64,000 bases of DNA from Colias croceus (lineage: Eukaryota > Arthropoda > Insecta > Lepidoptera > Pieridae), in assembly GCF_905220415.1 (NCBI RefSeq), contig NC_059539.1:1612001-1676000 (forward strand), written 5' to 3'. Positions 9,968 through 19,852 of this stretch are shown in pieces. Position 1 is the first letter of the stretch. Each line of letters starts with the position of its first letter. A program made the translations under genes and the position numbers. The notes below the pieces were generated by a model. It was given only the letters and a program-made list of their open reading frames with translations. It did not search any database and had not been told where the DNA came from.

Positions 9968-10992
9968 CTTGCGCTATCCTTTTACTATGAATAGCATAAG
10001 TCCACAGGAGAGCGCCGAGCAACATGTCCTCTCTCTGGAAAGGCTCGCTGCCGACTGATTTTAATCGGGTCGCGCGCAGTGTTTTATAGTACTTTAAAAA
10101 AAATTGTAGAAAAATAATAGAGGTACCTTAGTTGATTTTTTAAATTTTATCTTATAAGTAAGACGTTCTTTTATTGCAATATGTAAAAATAATATTAAAC
10201 TAAGTCAAATATCTTGGTGAAAATAATCATTTTGTCGACTATAATTTCTAAAAAAATTCACATTGTTCGGATTTTAATTTCGTAAGTTAGGAGTCCAAAA
10301 TAAAAAAATCTCTTAACTAACTATTTTAATAAGGATTTTTGCAGTTAGTTAAAAAAAATTGTGTGTTAGATCTGTCAGCGATTTCAGATATTTTTAGCTT
10401 CGAAATTGACACTAAAAGCGAAATCAAGTAATCATCGGCTCAGTTATCTTGATGGTATTCACAAATACTGTATTAATTGAAAAAAACTCTTAACTAACTA
10501 TATAGACTATAAAATTTCCTAAAATTATTAGTAATTCATATGTTTGTAAGATAAGTGGTTGATGGACAATCTGGTTTGAAAAATCACATATTTGAGCCAA
10601 ACAGCGCACGGACCGCGTACACGGCCTTAATGTTTGCGTAAAATTCCACGATAATCACTGTCCACTTAAACCAAGAGTATCAAACAGACTTTGTACTTCT
10701 ATTCTGTTTCCAGACATTATCTAAAATATCACGTTTACTTACGTTTTACATTCATACAACCTTACACGAAACATTTTTACACCACTGTTGTAGTACAATG
10801 GAAACAAACCGTCGAACTGTGCCCGTTATCTCACGTCCGACGTCGCAACATTCGTACGACATTCTCGCGACATTACAAACTAACATAACACTTTAATTAG
10901 TGCATCTTAAGCGTATTAGTTGCAGTGTTTCGTGTGTGGTACAAGTAACGAGAGAGAGACAATTTTAATACACATTTACACAGGTTAAGTTA
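9968..10992. other. Non-coding, nothing firmly recognised
   Basis: GC-rich to about 10080, then AT-rich. The 65-codon frame at 10691-10888 has no recognisable domain. Confidence 0.4.
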
Positions 10993-11142
10993 GGCTTTGT
11001 TTGTTATCCCGTCTAAAGCAGCGCGTTGGTACACGGTGGGGTTTTAGTCGGTAGGAATCCGACATAACCCACGGCTCCTTCCCCGGGAGCCGTGGGTATC
11101 TTAGGCAAGATTTCCCCACTTGAAAAAAAAGGCTTTGTTTGT
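10993..11142 (+). mobile_element. Severely 5'-truncated LINE with 12-bp target duplication
   Basis: The 126-bp insert (11005-11130) ends in eight A residues. Exact duplications GGCTTTGTTTGT flank it at 10993-11004 and 11131-11142. The body includes GGGGTTTTAGTCGG and a strong hairpin GGCTCCTTCCCCGGGAGCC (11074-11092), typical of structured 3' UTRs of poly(A)-ending non-LTR retrotransposons in Lepidoptera. Target-primed reverse transcription explains the truncation, tail and duplication. The clade is not decidable from so short a piece. Confidence 0.85.
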
Positions 11143-11588
11143 AGCGACTAGCGTATGGGCAAGTGCCATCTTTGTTTTTTTTTTAAATATAGTTACTTTT
11201 AATGTGTATTATTCGGGGTGTATGTGTATGGGTCCGGTTCCGGTGTCCATACTGTAAACAAGTGCGTCACGAAGCTCCGTAATTAAACATTTAAACTAGT
11301 GGTAAATAGTGATCGAACAGTTGTGCCGAGTCACAAAAGTATCACAGAAACACAAATAAGCAATATCCGCAAGTGAAAAATGTGCAAAGTTACAAGTTTG
11401 GGCAAGAAAATATCAAATTTCATTTGACAACACAACCTAAAAAGTGAGAATCACGATCATTTCATAGATAAGAGACGATCTGTCATCAAACTGTCAAACG
11501 TCATCGTCACTTGTGAAGTTGCCAGTAACAAATTCCAAAAGCTACCAAAAGTAGTGTGGCCACATCAAGAAATAAAATTACCCCAAAA
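11143..11588 (+). mobile_element. Probable 5' UTR of the RTE-like LINE
   Basis: Non-coding sequence just upstream of ORF1. The exact 5' boundary of the element is not visible: I found no target duplication matching the 3' flank. A GTG-initiated extension of the ORF1 frame at 11556 is possible on paper, but eukaryotic initiation at GTG is unlikely. Confidence 0.45.
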
Positions 11589-12359
11589 ATGGATGCAAAC
11601 ATAGAACTATTATTATTGAAAATGGAGGAAAAGATGAAACAACAAACTTTAGAAATAACAACAGCAGTGACGAAAAGCATTATGGAAGGGATAGATATAA
11701 AATTTAAATCCCTAACAGAAGAGAACGAAGTCCTGAAAATTAAAGTAGCAACTATGGAACAGAAAATTAACTTGCTTGAAAAAGATAAGAGGAAGAACAA
11801 TCTAGTATTCTATGGAATAGACGAATCAGGCAAAACAGAAAACGAGTTAGTAGATTACTTAAAGGAAATTATAATCGAAACTGGAATACCTATGGACAGC
11901 CAAGAGATAAGCAATATATATAGAATAGGCCAAAAGACTCAGAACAAAAACCGCCCGGTCGTTGCTACAGTCACAACTATTTGGAAAAAACATACAATAC
12001 TTAAGAATAAGTCGAAACTCCCACCAGGAATTTATGTAAATGAGGACTTTCCTAAGGAGGTACTAGAAATAAGGAAGCAACTGAAGGAACAAGTAAAGGA
12101 AGAGAAACGGAAAGGAAATATTGCCTACATTAACTTTGATAAACTGGTAGTGAAGAAACCTTCAGACAAAAACAGAGAAAAAAGAAAGCGAGGTGAGTCA
12201 GCCTCCCCAAACACACCAATACAGAAAAAAGTGACCCTGGAAAGTGAACCAGTATTATCACAAGCGGGAAGCTCAGCAAAGGAAGTGATAAAACCTAGCA
12301 TACTCAAATATATTAAGAATGGAAGAACAGCTTCACCTACAGAAATTCCAAAAAACTAA
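11589..12359 (+). CDS. ORF1 protein of an RTE-like LINE (L1 ORF1-type)
   Basis: ORF1 of a two-ORF non-LTR retrotransposon, 256 residues from the first real ATG at 11589; A at -3 and G at +4 give good Kozak context. The frame stays open upstream to a GTG at 11556, which I reject as a start. Residues 1-65 form a heptad-rich coiled coil (KMEEKMKQQ, EENEVLKIKVATMEQKINLL). Next comes an RRM-like region (KKNNLVFYGIDE-type start, then IYRIGQK and RPVVATVTTIWKKHTIL). A basic C-terminal part follows (LPPGIYVNEDFPKEVLEIRK), then a Lys/Ser-rich tail. This matches the coiled coil, RRM and C-terminal domain layout of L1-type ORF1 proteins, which trimerise, bind RNA and chaperone nucleic acids in the retrotransposon RNP. 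The stop TAA overlaps the ORF2 ATG by one base. Confidence 0.85.
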   Translation: MDANIELLLLKMEEKMKQQTLEITTAVTKSIMEGIDIKFKSLTEENEVLKIKVATMEQKINLLEKDKRKNNLVFYGIDESGKTENELVDYLKEIIIETGIPMDSQEISNIYRIGQKTQNKNRPVVATVTTIWKKHTILKNKSKLPPGIYVNEDFPKEVLEIRKQLKEQVKEEKRKGNIAYINFDKLVVKKPSDKNREKRKRGESASPNTPIQKKVTLESEPVLSQAGSSAKEVIKPSILKYIKNGRTASPTEIPKN

Positions 12360-15300
12360 TGATGGGCATAGGCACCCGGTACCAAAATATGTCAAAATGC
12401 ACAAACACGTCAAAACAAACAAACAAAAATCGCATCCCAATCCGGCCGGTCACCGTGGGAGAAGCAGACCAAAACCCTCCAAATACAAATAGAAACAACA
12501 GCATAGTATTATACAACTTAAAGACACAAACACAACAGAATAAAATCCGAAATGGACCTGTAGTGTCACCAGCCCGACAAACCAAAAGATGCGAAGTATT
12601 CAATGTAGCAACCCTAAATGTGAGAACCCTCAGGACAAAGGAAAGCTTGATGGAGCTGGAAAAAGCACTAGAAGACATAAGACTAGACATATTAGGCATA
12701 AGCGAAATGAGGAGACTAGGCGAAAAAATTGAAGAGCATAAAGATTACATTCTATTTCAAAAGGGAGAAACGCCAGGCCAAAGAGGAGTGGGCTTTATAA
12801 TCAAGAAATCTCTAAAACAATATATACAAGAACTAAATCGTATCTCCGAAAGGCTGGCATTGCTGATCATCAAATTCCCAGGATACAAGAAGCAATGGGC
12901 AATAATGCAAGCATACGCACCTACAGAACAAGCGGAAAAATCAGCAATAGATGCCTTTTACGAGGAAATTTCACTAGTAGTAAAAACCAACTCTGACAAA
13001 CACATAATTTTAATGGGAGATTTCAACGCTCAGGTGGGTGGAAGGCAAAACAGCGAAGAACATGTTCTTGGAAAGTATGGACAAGGAAAGAGAAGTCAAA
13101 ACGGAGAGAAGCTAATCAACTTTTTAATGGAACACAACTTAACTGTGATTAACTCAATTTTTAAGAAAAAGATAAAAAATAAGTGGACTTGGATCTCTCC
13201 GGATGGATCTTACAAAAACGAGATTGACTACGTAATAAGCAGCTACCCAAAGGCTTTTACAGATACCACAGTTATATCTAAGCTCAATTTCAACACAAAT
13301 CATCGAATGGTAAGAAGCTCTCTCAAAAAACACCCAAATAAAACTTCCCGGACGCATATTAAAAATTCTGTGATAGAACAGCTGAAAGCTGACTACAGCA
13401 GCTTTAACACAAATTACCTAGAAGGTATGGAGATCAGTGGTGCAAATAACGTGAGAGAAAAATATAGTCACCTTGAGAAACAGCTACAGAAATATGCGAC
13501 CACAAACAGAAACCAAAACCACAACAAATATCAACTCAGTGATAAAACTCTAGAACTAATCAATGAAAGAAAAGAACTAATATCCAACCAAATAGGGAAA
13601 GAAAACATAAAATTTATAACAGAACTAAGCAAGAAAATAAGAGAGAACATAAGGAAAGACCGAAAGATGAAAAGATTACAAACCTTAGAATTCCATATAT
13701 CAAGAACAGGAGGCGTTAAAAAAGCATTAAGTGAATTAAAAGAGACAGGTAAAGAGTGGATAACAAGACTGAAAAAGAGATCAAAGACCACCTCGAAGCG
13801 AAAAACTATCAAGGATGCAGCAACAGATTTCTATCAACAATTATACGCAGAACAAGAACCATCCAAAGTTAGTAAATGTTGCAATACAGATGACGAAGAA
13901 ACTATTCCTAGCATCTTACAGAAAGAAGTGGAGCAGGCCATTACAAGCCAAAAGATGGGCAAAGCACCAGGGCCAGATAAAATAACTAACGAATTAATAA
14001 AAGGAACAATGGAAGAGTTAGTACCAGTTCTGACCAAGATATTCAACGAGATCCTGACAAGTGGCTATATTCCAGAACAATGGACCAAATCCCACATAAT
14101 ATTATTATACAAAAAAGGAGATAAGGAAGACATTGGTAATTATAGGCCCATAAGCCTAATGTCAAATGTATACAAGGTTTTTGCAAAACTTATACTAAAT
14201 AGAATCACCCCAATGCTTGACGAACAGCAACCGATTGAACAGGCGGGATTCAGAAAAGGTTTTTCAACTTTAGATCATATCCACACAGTCAAGCAGGTGC
14301 TGGAAAAATACAATGAATACAACAAAACCTTATATATAGCCTTTATAGATTATGCCAAGGCCTTCGATAGCATAAAACACGAGTACATATGGGAGACATT
14401 AAAACAACAAGGAGTACCGGCAGTATACATTAACATCATTACAAAAATCTACTCAAACAGTAAAGCCAGAATCCAATTAGAGTCTCTAGGTAGAGAATTC
14501 AACATAGAGAAAGGAGTGAGACAGGGCGACCCGCTCTCACCCAAACTATTTTCGGCAGTTCTTGAGAATATTTTCAGAAAATTAGACTGGGAAAATTTCG
14601 GTCTAAATATAAACGGAAAAAAATTGAACCACCTCAGGTTTGCGGACGACTTAGTCCTTTTCGAGGAAAATCTCAAAAATTTAGAAGTCATGATTCAAGG
14701 CCTAAACAATGAAAGTCTGAAAGTCGGATTAAAAATGAACGCCGAAAAAACTAAACTTATGACAAATGACCAAAAAACGAACATAAAAATTGGATATAAA
14801 CATCTCGAATATGTCGAACAATACACATACTTGGGACAGGTTATTTCTACCACAGAACAAAATATAAAAGAGATAAATCTGAGAATAGCTATTGGGTGGA
14901 AAAAGTACTGGGCCCTAAAAGAAATAATGAAGTCTAAAGACCTTGGAATGGCGATAAAAACAAAAACTTTTAACACATGTATACTGCCGTGTCTGACTTA
15001 TGGCTGCGAGACCTGGTCATTGACCAAATCGCTCAGGGAAAAACTAGCCATATGTCAAAGGGCAATGGAGCGAAGTATGACAGGCGCACGAAGACAGGAT
15101 CGGATTAGAAACACAACCCTAAGATCGAAAACGAAATTGACAGATATACTCGAAAGAATAGACAAACAAAAATGGCGATGGGCAGGGCACATGATGCGTG
15201 ACAAAAATGAGAAATGGAGCAAGGCTACAACAGAGTGGTACCCAAGAGATGGAAAACGAAATAGAGGAAGGCAAAAAGTAAAATGGGAAGACGATCTGAA

Positions 15301-15409
15301 ACTGACGGCAGGTGCAAATTGGAGAAGGGTGGCAAATGACAGAAACCAGTGGAAGTTTTTGGAGGAGGCCTATGCCAACAGGCACACTGAAATTAGAGAC
15401 ATATTGTAA
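12359..15409 (+). CDS. ORF2 endonuclease/reverse transcriptase, RTE-like, intact
   Basis: 1016 residues, uninterrupted. The N-terminal apurinic-type endonuclease shows VATLNVRTL (~83), ISEMRR (~114), MGDFNAQVG (~219), EIDYVI (~288) and TNHRMV (~313). A linker leads to reverse transcriptase: GKAPGPDKITNELIKG (~534), NYRPISLMSNVYKV (~594), AGFRKGFSTLDH (~629), FIDYAKAFDS (~662, first catalytic Asp), GVRQGDPLSP (~719) and RFADDLVLF (760-768, catalytic FADD, bases 14639-14650). After thumb sequence comes LTYGCETWSL (~879) and WRWAGHMMRD (~939), as in RTE-clade elements. The product nicks the target and primes cDNA from LINE RNA. ATG at 12359 overlaps the ORF1 stop (TAATG), pointing to termination-reinitiation. 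RTE elements often lack a long ORF1, so the clade should be tested by phylogeny. Confidence 0.93.
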   Translation: MMGIGTRYQNMSKCTNTSKQTNKNRIPIRPVTVGEADQNPPNTNRNNSIVLYNLKTQTQQNKIRNGPVVSPARQTKRCEVFNVATLNVRTLRTKESLMELEKALEDIRLDILGISEMRRLGEKIEEHKDYILFQKGETPGQRGVGFIIKKSLKQYIQELNRISERLALLIIKFPGYKKQWAIMQAYAPTEQAEKSAIDAFYEEISLVVKTNSDKHIILMGDFNAQVGGRQNSEEHVLGKYGQGKRSQNGEKLINFLMEHNLTVINSIFKKKIKNKWTWISPDGSYKNEIDYVISSYPKAFTDTTVISKLNFNTNHRMVRSSLKKHPNKTSRTHIKNSVIEQLKADYSSFNTNYLEGMEISGANNVREKYSHLEKQLQKYATTNRNQNHNKYQLSDKTLELINERKELISNQIGKENIKFITELSKKIRENIRKDRKMKRLQTLEFHISRTGGVKKALSELKETGKEWITRLKKRSKTTSKRKTIKDAATDFYQQLYAEQEPSKVSKCCNTDDEETIPSILQKEVEQAITSQKMGKAPGPDKITNELIKGTMEELVPVLTKIFNEILTSGYIPEQWTKSHIILLYKKGDKEDIGNYRPISLMSNVYKVFAKLILNRITPMLDEQQPIEQAGFRKGFSTLDHIHTVKQVLEKYNEYNKTLYIAFIDYAKAFDSIKHEYIWETLKQQGVPAVYINIITKIYSNSKARIQLESLGREFNIEKGVRQGDPLSPKLFSAVLENIFRKLDWENFGLNINGKKLNHLRFADDLVLFEENLKNLEVMIQGLNNESLKVGLKMNAEKTKLMTNDQKTNIKIGYKHLEYVEQYTYLGQVISTTEQNIKEINLRIAIGWKKYWALKEIMKSKDLGMAIKTKTFNTCILPCLTYGCETWSLTKSLREKLAICQRAMERSMTGARRQDRIRNTTLRSKTKLTDILERIDKQKWRWAGHMMRDKNEKWSKATTEWYPRDGKRNRGRQKVKWEDDLKLTAGANWRRVANDRNQWKFLEEAYANRHTEIRDIL

Positions 15410-15497
15410 AATAAACTAAAATTTATTTATGTATAGTGTTAGATTATGTTGAATTGTTTACTGATTTCAGAATAAAGGGCTTTATTATTATTATTAT
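15410..15497 (+). mobile_element. 3' UTR and ATT-repeat tail of the RTE-like LINE
   Basis: Only about 87 bases separate the ORF2 stop from the tail TTTATTATTATTATTATG. A very short 3' UTR ending in a simple trinucleotide repeat instead of poly(A) is characteristic of RTE-clade elements. AATAAAGG precedes the tail. Confidence 0.75.
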
Positions 15498-16322
15498 GTT
15501 TCTCATTTCCATAATACTCGGGTACCACCAGAAGGACGGTACCCGGATCTTTGGAAGGCTTACGTGGGGACACGGATCCAACACGCAGAGGCCCTTTCGA
15601 GACTTTTAATGTGTTGTGGGACACCAGCCGCAGCCTGCCCATGACTGCACTATAGAGATACAGCCCTAGGCAGTCCGCGGCCGATGTAGGACTATTGCAA
15701 GATAAGGAAACAAAATAAACTGGGCTATGGAAGGGATGTTAATGGACCGGAATTTAGGACTATGGAAGACTATGGCACCTGCCTTTCTACTAAAATATAG
15801 CAAAAAATTGTTGGCAGGTGGTGACTCGCCCTCTCACTGTATGGGCCCCCGAAATAAGTCGCTGCAATAGTGCGACAAGGGGGCAACATATTGTGAGCAG
15901 CTAAGGGTGGAGAGGCGTCCCTGGACTTTAAACGACGATCACGCGCTCCCTGAGGGTCCAGCATCACGTGCCCACTCGCCACTTACGCTTCGCATCCACC
16001 CTTCGAGCTAAAAGCTCTCGCGACTCCACTCTGGCCGGCCGGTTAAGGCAAGCCAGAGGTGGGGGTCCTGTCCTCGTCAGGCTTCACTCCGACCGGCCGG
16101 TGAAGGCAAGCCGGAGATGAAGACAGGGGCCTCCCCCGGGAGCGCTCGGTTCCCGCGGGGTCGCTACTCCCCGACACCCCGCCACAAGGTGTCCTGCGGG
16201 TTGACTGATTGCACGGGTGGAATATCTATTGACACATAGACAATAGATATTCCAACCGTGGGCGATGGGGTCGTCACATCCCTACGCCCAATCACATCCC
16301 TACGCCCTATTATTATTATTAT
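15498..16322 (+). mobile_element. GC-rich LINE 3'-UTR-like fragment with stem-loop and ATT tail
   Basis: About 825 bases of GC-rich sequence unlike the AT-rich surroundings, with no intact ORF. It contains two similar blocks around GGCCGGCCGGTTAAGGCAAGCC and CGACCGGCCGGTGAAGGCAA (from ~16032 and ~16090). Near the end is a long stem-loop (arms 16214-16233 and 16239-16258, one mismatch). Then the phrase CACATCCCTACGCCC occurs twice, followed by (ATT)n. I read it as the 3' part of a different non-LTR retrotransposon lying next to the RTE-like one. It could also be an extended composite element. The frames at 15439-15642 and 15770-15982 on the minus strand are not supported as genes. Confidence 0.55.
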
Positions 16323-16403
16323 TAATGTGTATTATTTGTATCGATACGTTTCTTGTTATATCAATGTAGAGCAGAAGATATCGATTGTATGTAACGTAAC
16401 TCT

Positions 16404-16560
16404 ACTATAATAATAATAATAATAAAAATACTTTATTGTACACACAGAAATTTACAGAAAGACAGTATAAAAGCAGCAAAAGAGGTCAGGGTACAGTAGG
16501 CGGTCTTATCGCTCATGAGCGATTTCTTCCAGACAACCAAAAAGCAAAGGAGAGCTGAGA
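16404..16560 (-). mobile_element. LINE 3'-end remnant, minus orientation
   Basis: The minus strand reads TGGTTGTCTGGAAGAAATCG, CTCATGAGCGATAAGACCGC, then TGTACAATAAAGTATTTTTA and a (TTA)n tail at 16405-16425. The block GCGATAAGRCCGCC and the ATAAAG-plus-trinucleotide tail are recurrent in lepidopteran LINE 3' ends. The 5' limit is uncertain. Confidence 0.65.
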
Positions 16561-16713
16561 AGTAGGAGAGTAGGCGTGGTACTACTAATTTCAGAACTTG
16601 TAATATTTATTTCTAATCATAAATAAAAAACCTATATGAAAGGAAACAAAGTGATATATTTTGCAGCTTATTCTAATTATATTCCTTATGCTTATTATTT
16701 TCTTGTTAGAGTA

Positions 16714-16885
16714 GTTTTTTAGGGTTCCCTACCGAAACGGTAAAACGGGACCCTATCACACTGAGACTTCGTTGTCTGTCTGTCTGTCTCCAGACTGTAT
16801 CTCATAGGTAAACCGTGATAGCTAGAAAGCTGAAATTTTCAAAAATGATATATTTCCGTTGCCGCTATAACAACAATTTTAAGTA
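16714..16885 (+). repeat. Dispersed lepidopteran repeat (TTTAGGGTTCC family)
   Basis: It begins TTTTTTAGGGTTCCCTACCG, then TAAAACGGGACCCTAT, a (TGTC)n block, ATCTCATAGGTAAACCGTGA, TAGCTAGAAAGCTGAAATTT and TTGCCGCTATAACAAC. I recognise this as a high-copy interspersed repeat in moth and butterfly genomes. I cannot assign its superfamily from one copy. Confidence 0.6.
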
Positions 16886-18099
16886 GTTTATTAAAATCGC
16901 GTCACCCATGCACTTGTACCACAAACCATCGAAATAAGTTTTGGTAGTGCCTTGTATTGGATCTCGAAGTTGGCTATCGTCCCGTATCTAACTGCACATT
17001 ACGTGCTATATGACTATGACATATTATAACTGTAGAACTTAGGGCGCAATGTACAGCTAAGTCATTTTATTAGACTAATATTAGAACTTGTACTTTTGTG
17101 ATGTCTGATCATAGATTTAAATATTATACAATCATATTTTTGGAGGAGTTCAACTTCAATATAAAATTTATTTCTTGTACACAACTTTTTAGATTTAATG
17201 ACACATAAATTCTGGTGTCTCTTAATAATTAACAATTATTGGTAAATACTAAATAGCTTTAAATCGATAATCGAAAATAACAGATGCTAAATACTTATTT
17301 AGGTACTGTAACTTGTAAGTATAGACATACTTCAAATAGTCCAGTAGAAGCATAAGGATTTAGAATACAATTTCCTGAACTGTACTATCCATCCACACAG
17401 CTCTACAACATGCAGACTACTTCTCGCCTCTAACTTCAGTAGATAAAACTAAATTTTTAGTGTATTTATTTTAAACAATCGTACGGAAGCCGGCGCAAGT
17501 TCGGAAGTTCTATCTACGTAGAATATATCACAACTATCTCACAAGTGACTGCTAAAAGTTTAAGATACGGGCTATCGCGAATGTTTTGAAACTAACTATA
17601 AACTGAACATTTTTCATTGATAACATAGACCGTCTGACGCGAGTCTATACTCTATAGTCACTCTTTAGTCTATGCTGTATAGATACTGTTTTTAGTCTGT
17701 GCTAGGCGAAGGAAATCACGTTTACGGTCTGTCAATATTTTTGATGCCTGCGTTGTTTATAACGTTTATATTATAAAGTTTAACTCACAAATTAAAAATA
17801 GGTATTTAAATAAAGAAAACAAGAAAGTAAATAAAAAATATAATATAATACATATAGTGTTATTTTTATTGGCTGAACAATAAATAAAATTAATATGGGT
17901 TATTAAATTGCACATAAACGTAACGAGACTATGTACCCGCAAAAAATTGCTAAAATAATCCCTTTAAAAACATATTTAAGATAATAAAAAATAATTCCAC
18001 GCACCTACATCCTATTTCCGGCACCTAATTAACCGGTCTAGATGCCATATCATTAGAATCAGGAAACATATCGAGGTATAAATAACATCGGATGCATTA
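16886..18099. other. Non-coding, nothing recognised
   Basis: AT-rich, with short TAGTCTATGCT-like echoes near 17640-17710. No supported gene. Confidence 0.45.
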
Positions 18100-18215
18100 A
18101 GGCACGTTAGCCGCCCCAGGTAGCCTTCCGCCCGCCCTGTATCGCTGATAACGGCCGTTACAACCGTTAGCGGCCGTAACGACGCCGTTAGCTGCGGCCG
18201 CTTCCCAGCCTTTGT
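18100..18215. promoter_or_regulatory. GC-rich island with GATA and dense Myb-type sites
   Basis: CTGATAAC at 18145-18152 overlaps TAACGG. Within the next 45 bases there are CCGTTA twice, CCGTAACG and GCCGTTAGC, giving at least five AACGG-type Myb cores arranged as partial palindromes. GGCGGC/GCGGCCGC words add high CpG. A developmental or cell-cycle enhancer is plausible, but this is motif inference. Confidence 0.35.
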
Positions 18216-19666
18216 ATTGGACTTGTAAAGATCGTGTGATCGTAAATTTGCTATATGGATACCCCTGACTTCTCTGGATAAGGATCGGTGGTTTTTGCAC
18301 TCTTTATGGTGTGTTAAAATGCGAAAGGGTTTAGTGGTTGTGAAGTGTATAGAAAGGGAGGTTTTATTGTAGAGGTGTTTGGGAAAATTTTGTTAAAAAT
18401 GTTACAGCGCTGGAGTAAATTGATAGACATTAGAATTAATTTCCTGAGGAAAAGTACTCTATTTCTTCTATAAGAATCTAACCGTTAATTTAAATAAAAT
18501 TGAGCGAATACAAATTCGATATTACAAGGACATTAAAAAGGGTAAAAGGAGAAGCAAAAGTGGTGGTTCATGCTTGAATCTGAATTATTAGTAACATCGG
18601 CTTGTTATTAATTCTGTCAGTCAGTCAGTCTGTTCTACGTAAAATTTTTCTTAACAAGTAAATAGGTACTAATAAAATAAAATACAAAAAGTATCAAAAT
18701 GTGCACATCGCGCTATCAAAAACTACGCATGACGTGTGGCGGTCGAGCGAATGTGTGACTAAATAAATCGTTAGCGAGAGTCGAGATAGAGCACGGCAGC
18801 GTGGATGTTGGATGTATGGATGGTTCTCTTGGTACCTACTATGATGTCGTAAAGCAGTATTATTTCCAGTTAGGAAAAATGACAGCGTGTAGCACCATCA
18901 CTTTCCCACATTGGAAATCATACTGCTTAATATATCATGGTAAAAAAATCATTTTTATGGTATAGATAGGTATGTTAGTGACGAATAAATTGAAAAATAA
19001 CTAAGTGTTAAGTTTAAAACGTGCAAAAATGCATTATAATGCATTACATGCATTATAATGATTAATTTAAATCACACAGTTAAATTGACAACATAATATT
19101 ATTATTAACAACATAATATTCTTATTGTGTAGAAACATGTATGCTATCTAGTAAAGTACAATACAATCCTCCTCTTTACTGAAGACCTTTTATCCTTCAA
19201 CTTAAATAAATACATAAAATTAGAGAACAAAAATAAAATAGAGATTATATGTATAAAAAGGCACATCCAGTAAACATAACTCCACGTTGCTTACAAACAA
19301 GATTATGTTGGAATTATTAGTATTTTTGTAGTCGCACTGCGAGTGTTCGCGCGATACTGAATATCCTGGATGTAAACCTTTGGCTTTTGTTTCTTTGTAT
19401 TAGGATTTATTTTGGATTTATGTAACATTATTTGACGCACACGAATTTTTTAAGGAAGATCTTTCATACATTTTTCTGGAAGTTGAAATGTATACTTATT
19501 TCAATTAATTTAAAATAAGTGTTATTCTAGGAAGAAGCTGAAAACTATTCAAGAGAAGCTACAATATACAGAAATAAAGATGAACAGATTTTCGCAGCTT
19601 AAAATTAATATACTTGTATGATCCAAAAATAATAATACTTCACGTAAAAAGGTACTTTATGAACTA
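18216..19666. other. Non-coding; palindromic ATGCATTATAAT patch near 19029
   Basis: A CpG-richer patch at 18700-18800 stands out. A repeated/palindromic ATGCATTATAATG-type patch lies at 19029-19060. No gene is supported. Confidence 0.4.
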
Positions 19667-19852
19667 CTAGCTTACCGCCCGCGGCTTCGCCCGCTTTGTC
19701 TAAAACCTAATAAATTACATACTAAAACCTTCCTCTTGAATCACTTTATGTATTAAAAAACCCACATCAAAATCCGTTGCGTAGTTTTAAAGATTAAAGC
19801 ATACAAAGGGACATAGAGACAGAGAAAGCGACTGTTTTATACTATGTAGTGA
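19667..19852 (-). mobile_element. Non-autonomous Helitron
   Basis: On the minus strand it starts TCACTACATAGTATAAAACA and ends GCGGGCGAAGCCGCGGGCGG followed by TAAGCTAG. The 3' CTAG is at 19667-19670. It belongs to the same subfamily as 35083-35298 and 59303-59506. Confidence 0.8.

Noticed and set aside
12337..15385. Minus-strand ORFs of 67-120 codons across the LINE
   Set aside because: They are antisense shadows of the two LINE coding regions.
15439..15982. Two minus-strand ORFs in the GC-rich LINE-derived fragment
   Set aside because: They run antisense to the apparent element orientation, have no recognisable domain, and one crosses the ATT tail.
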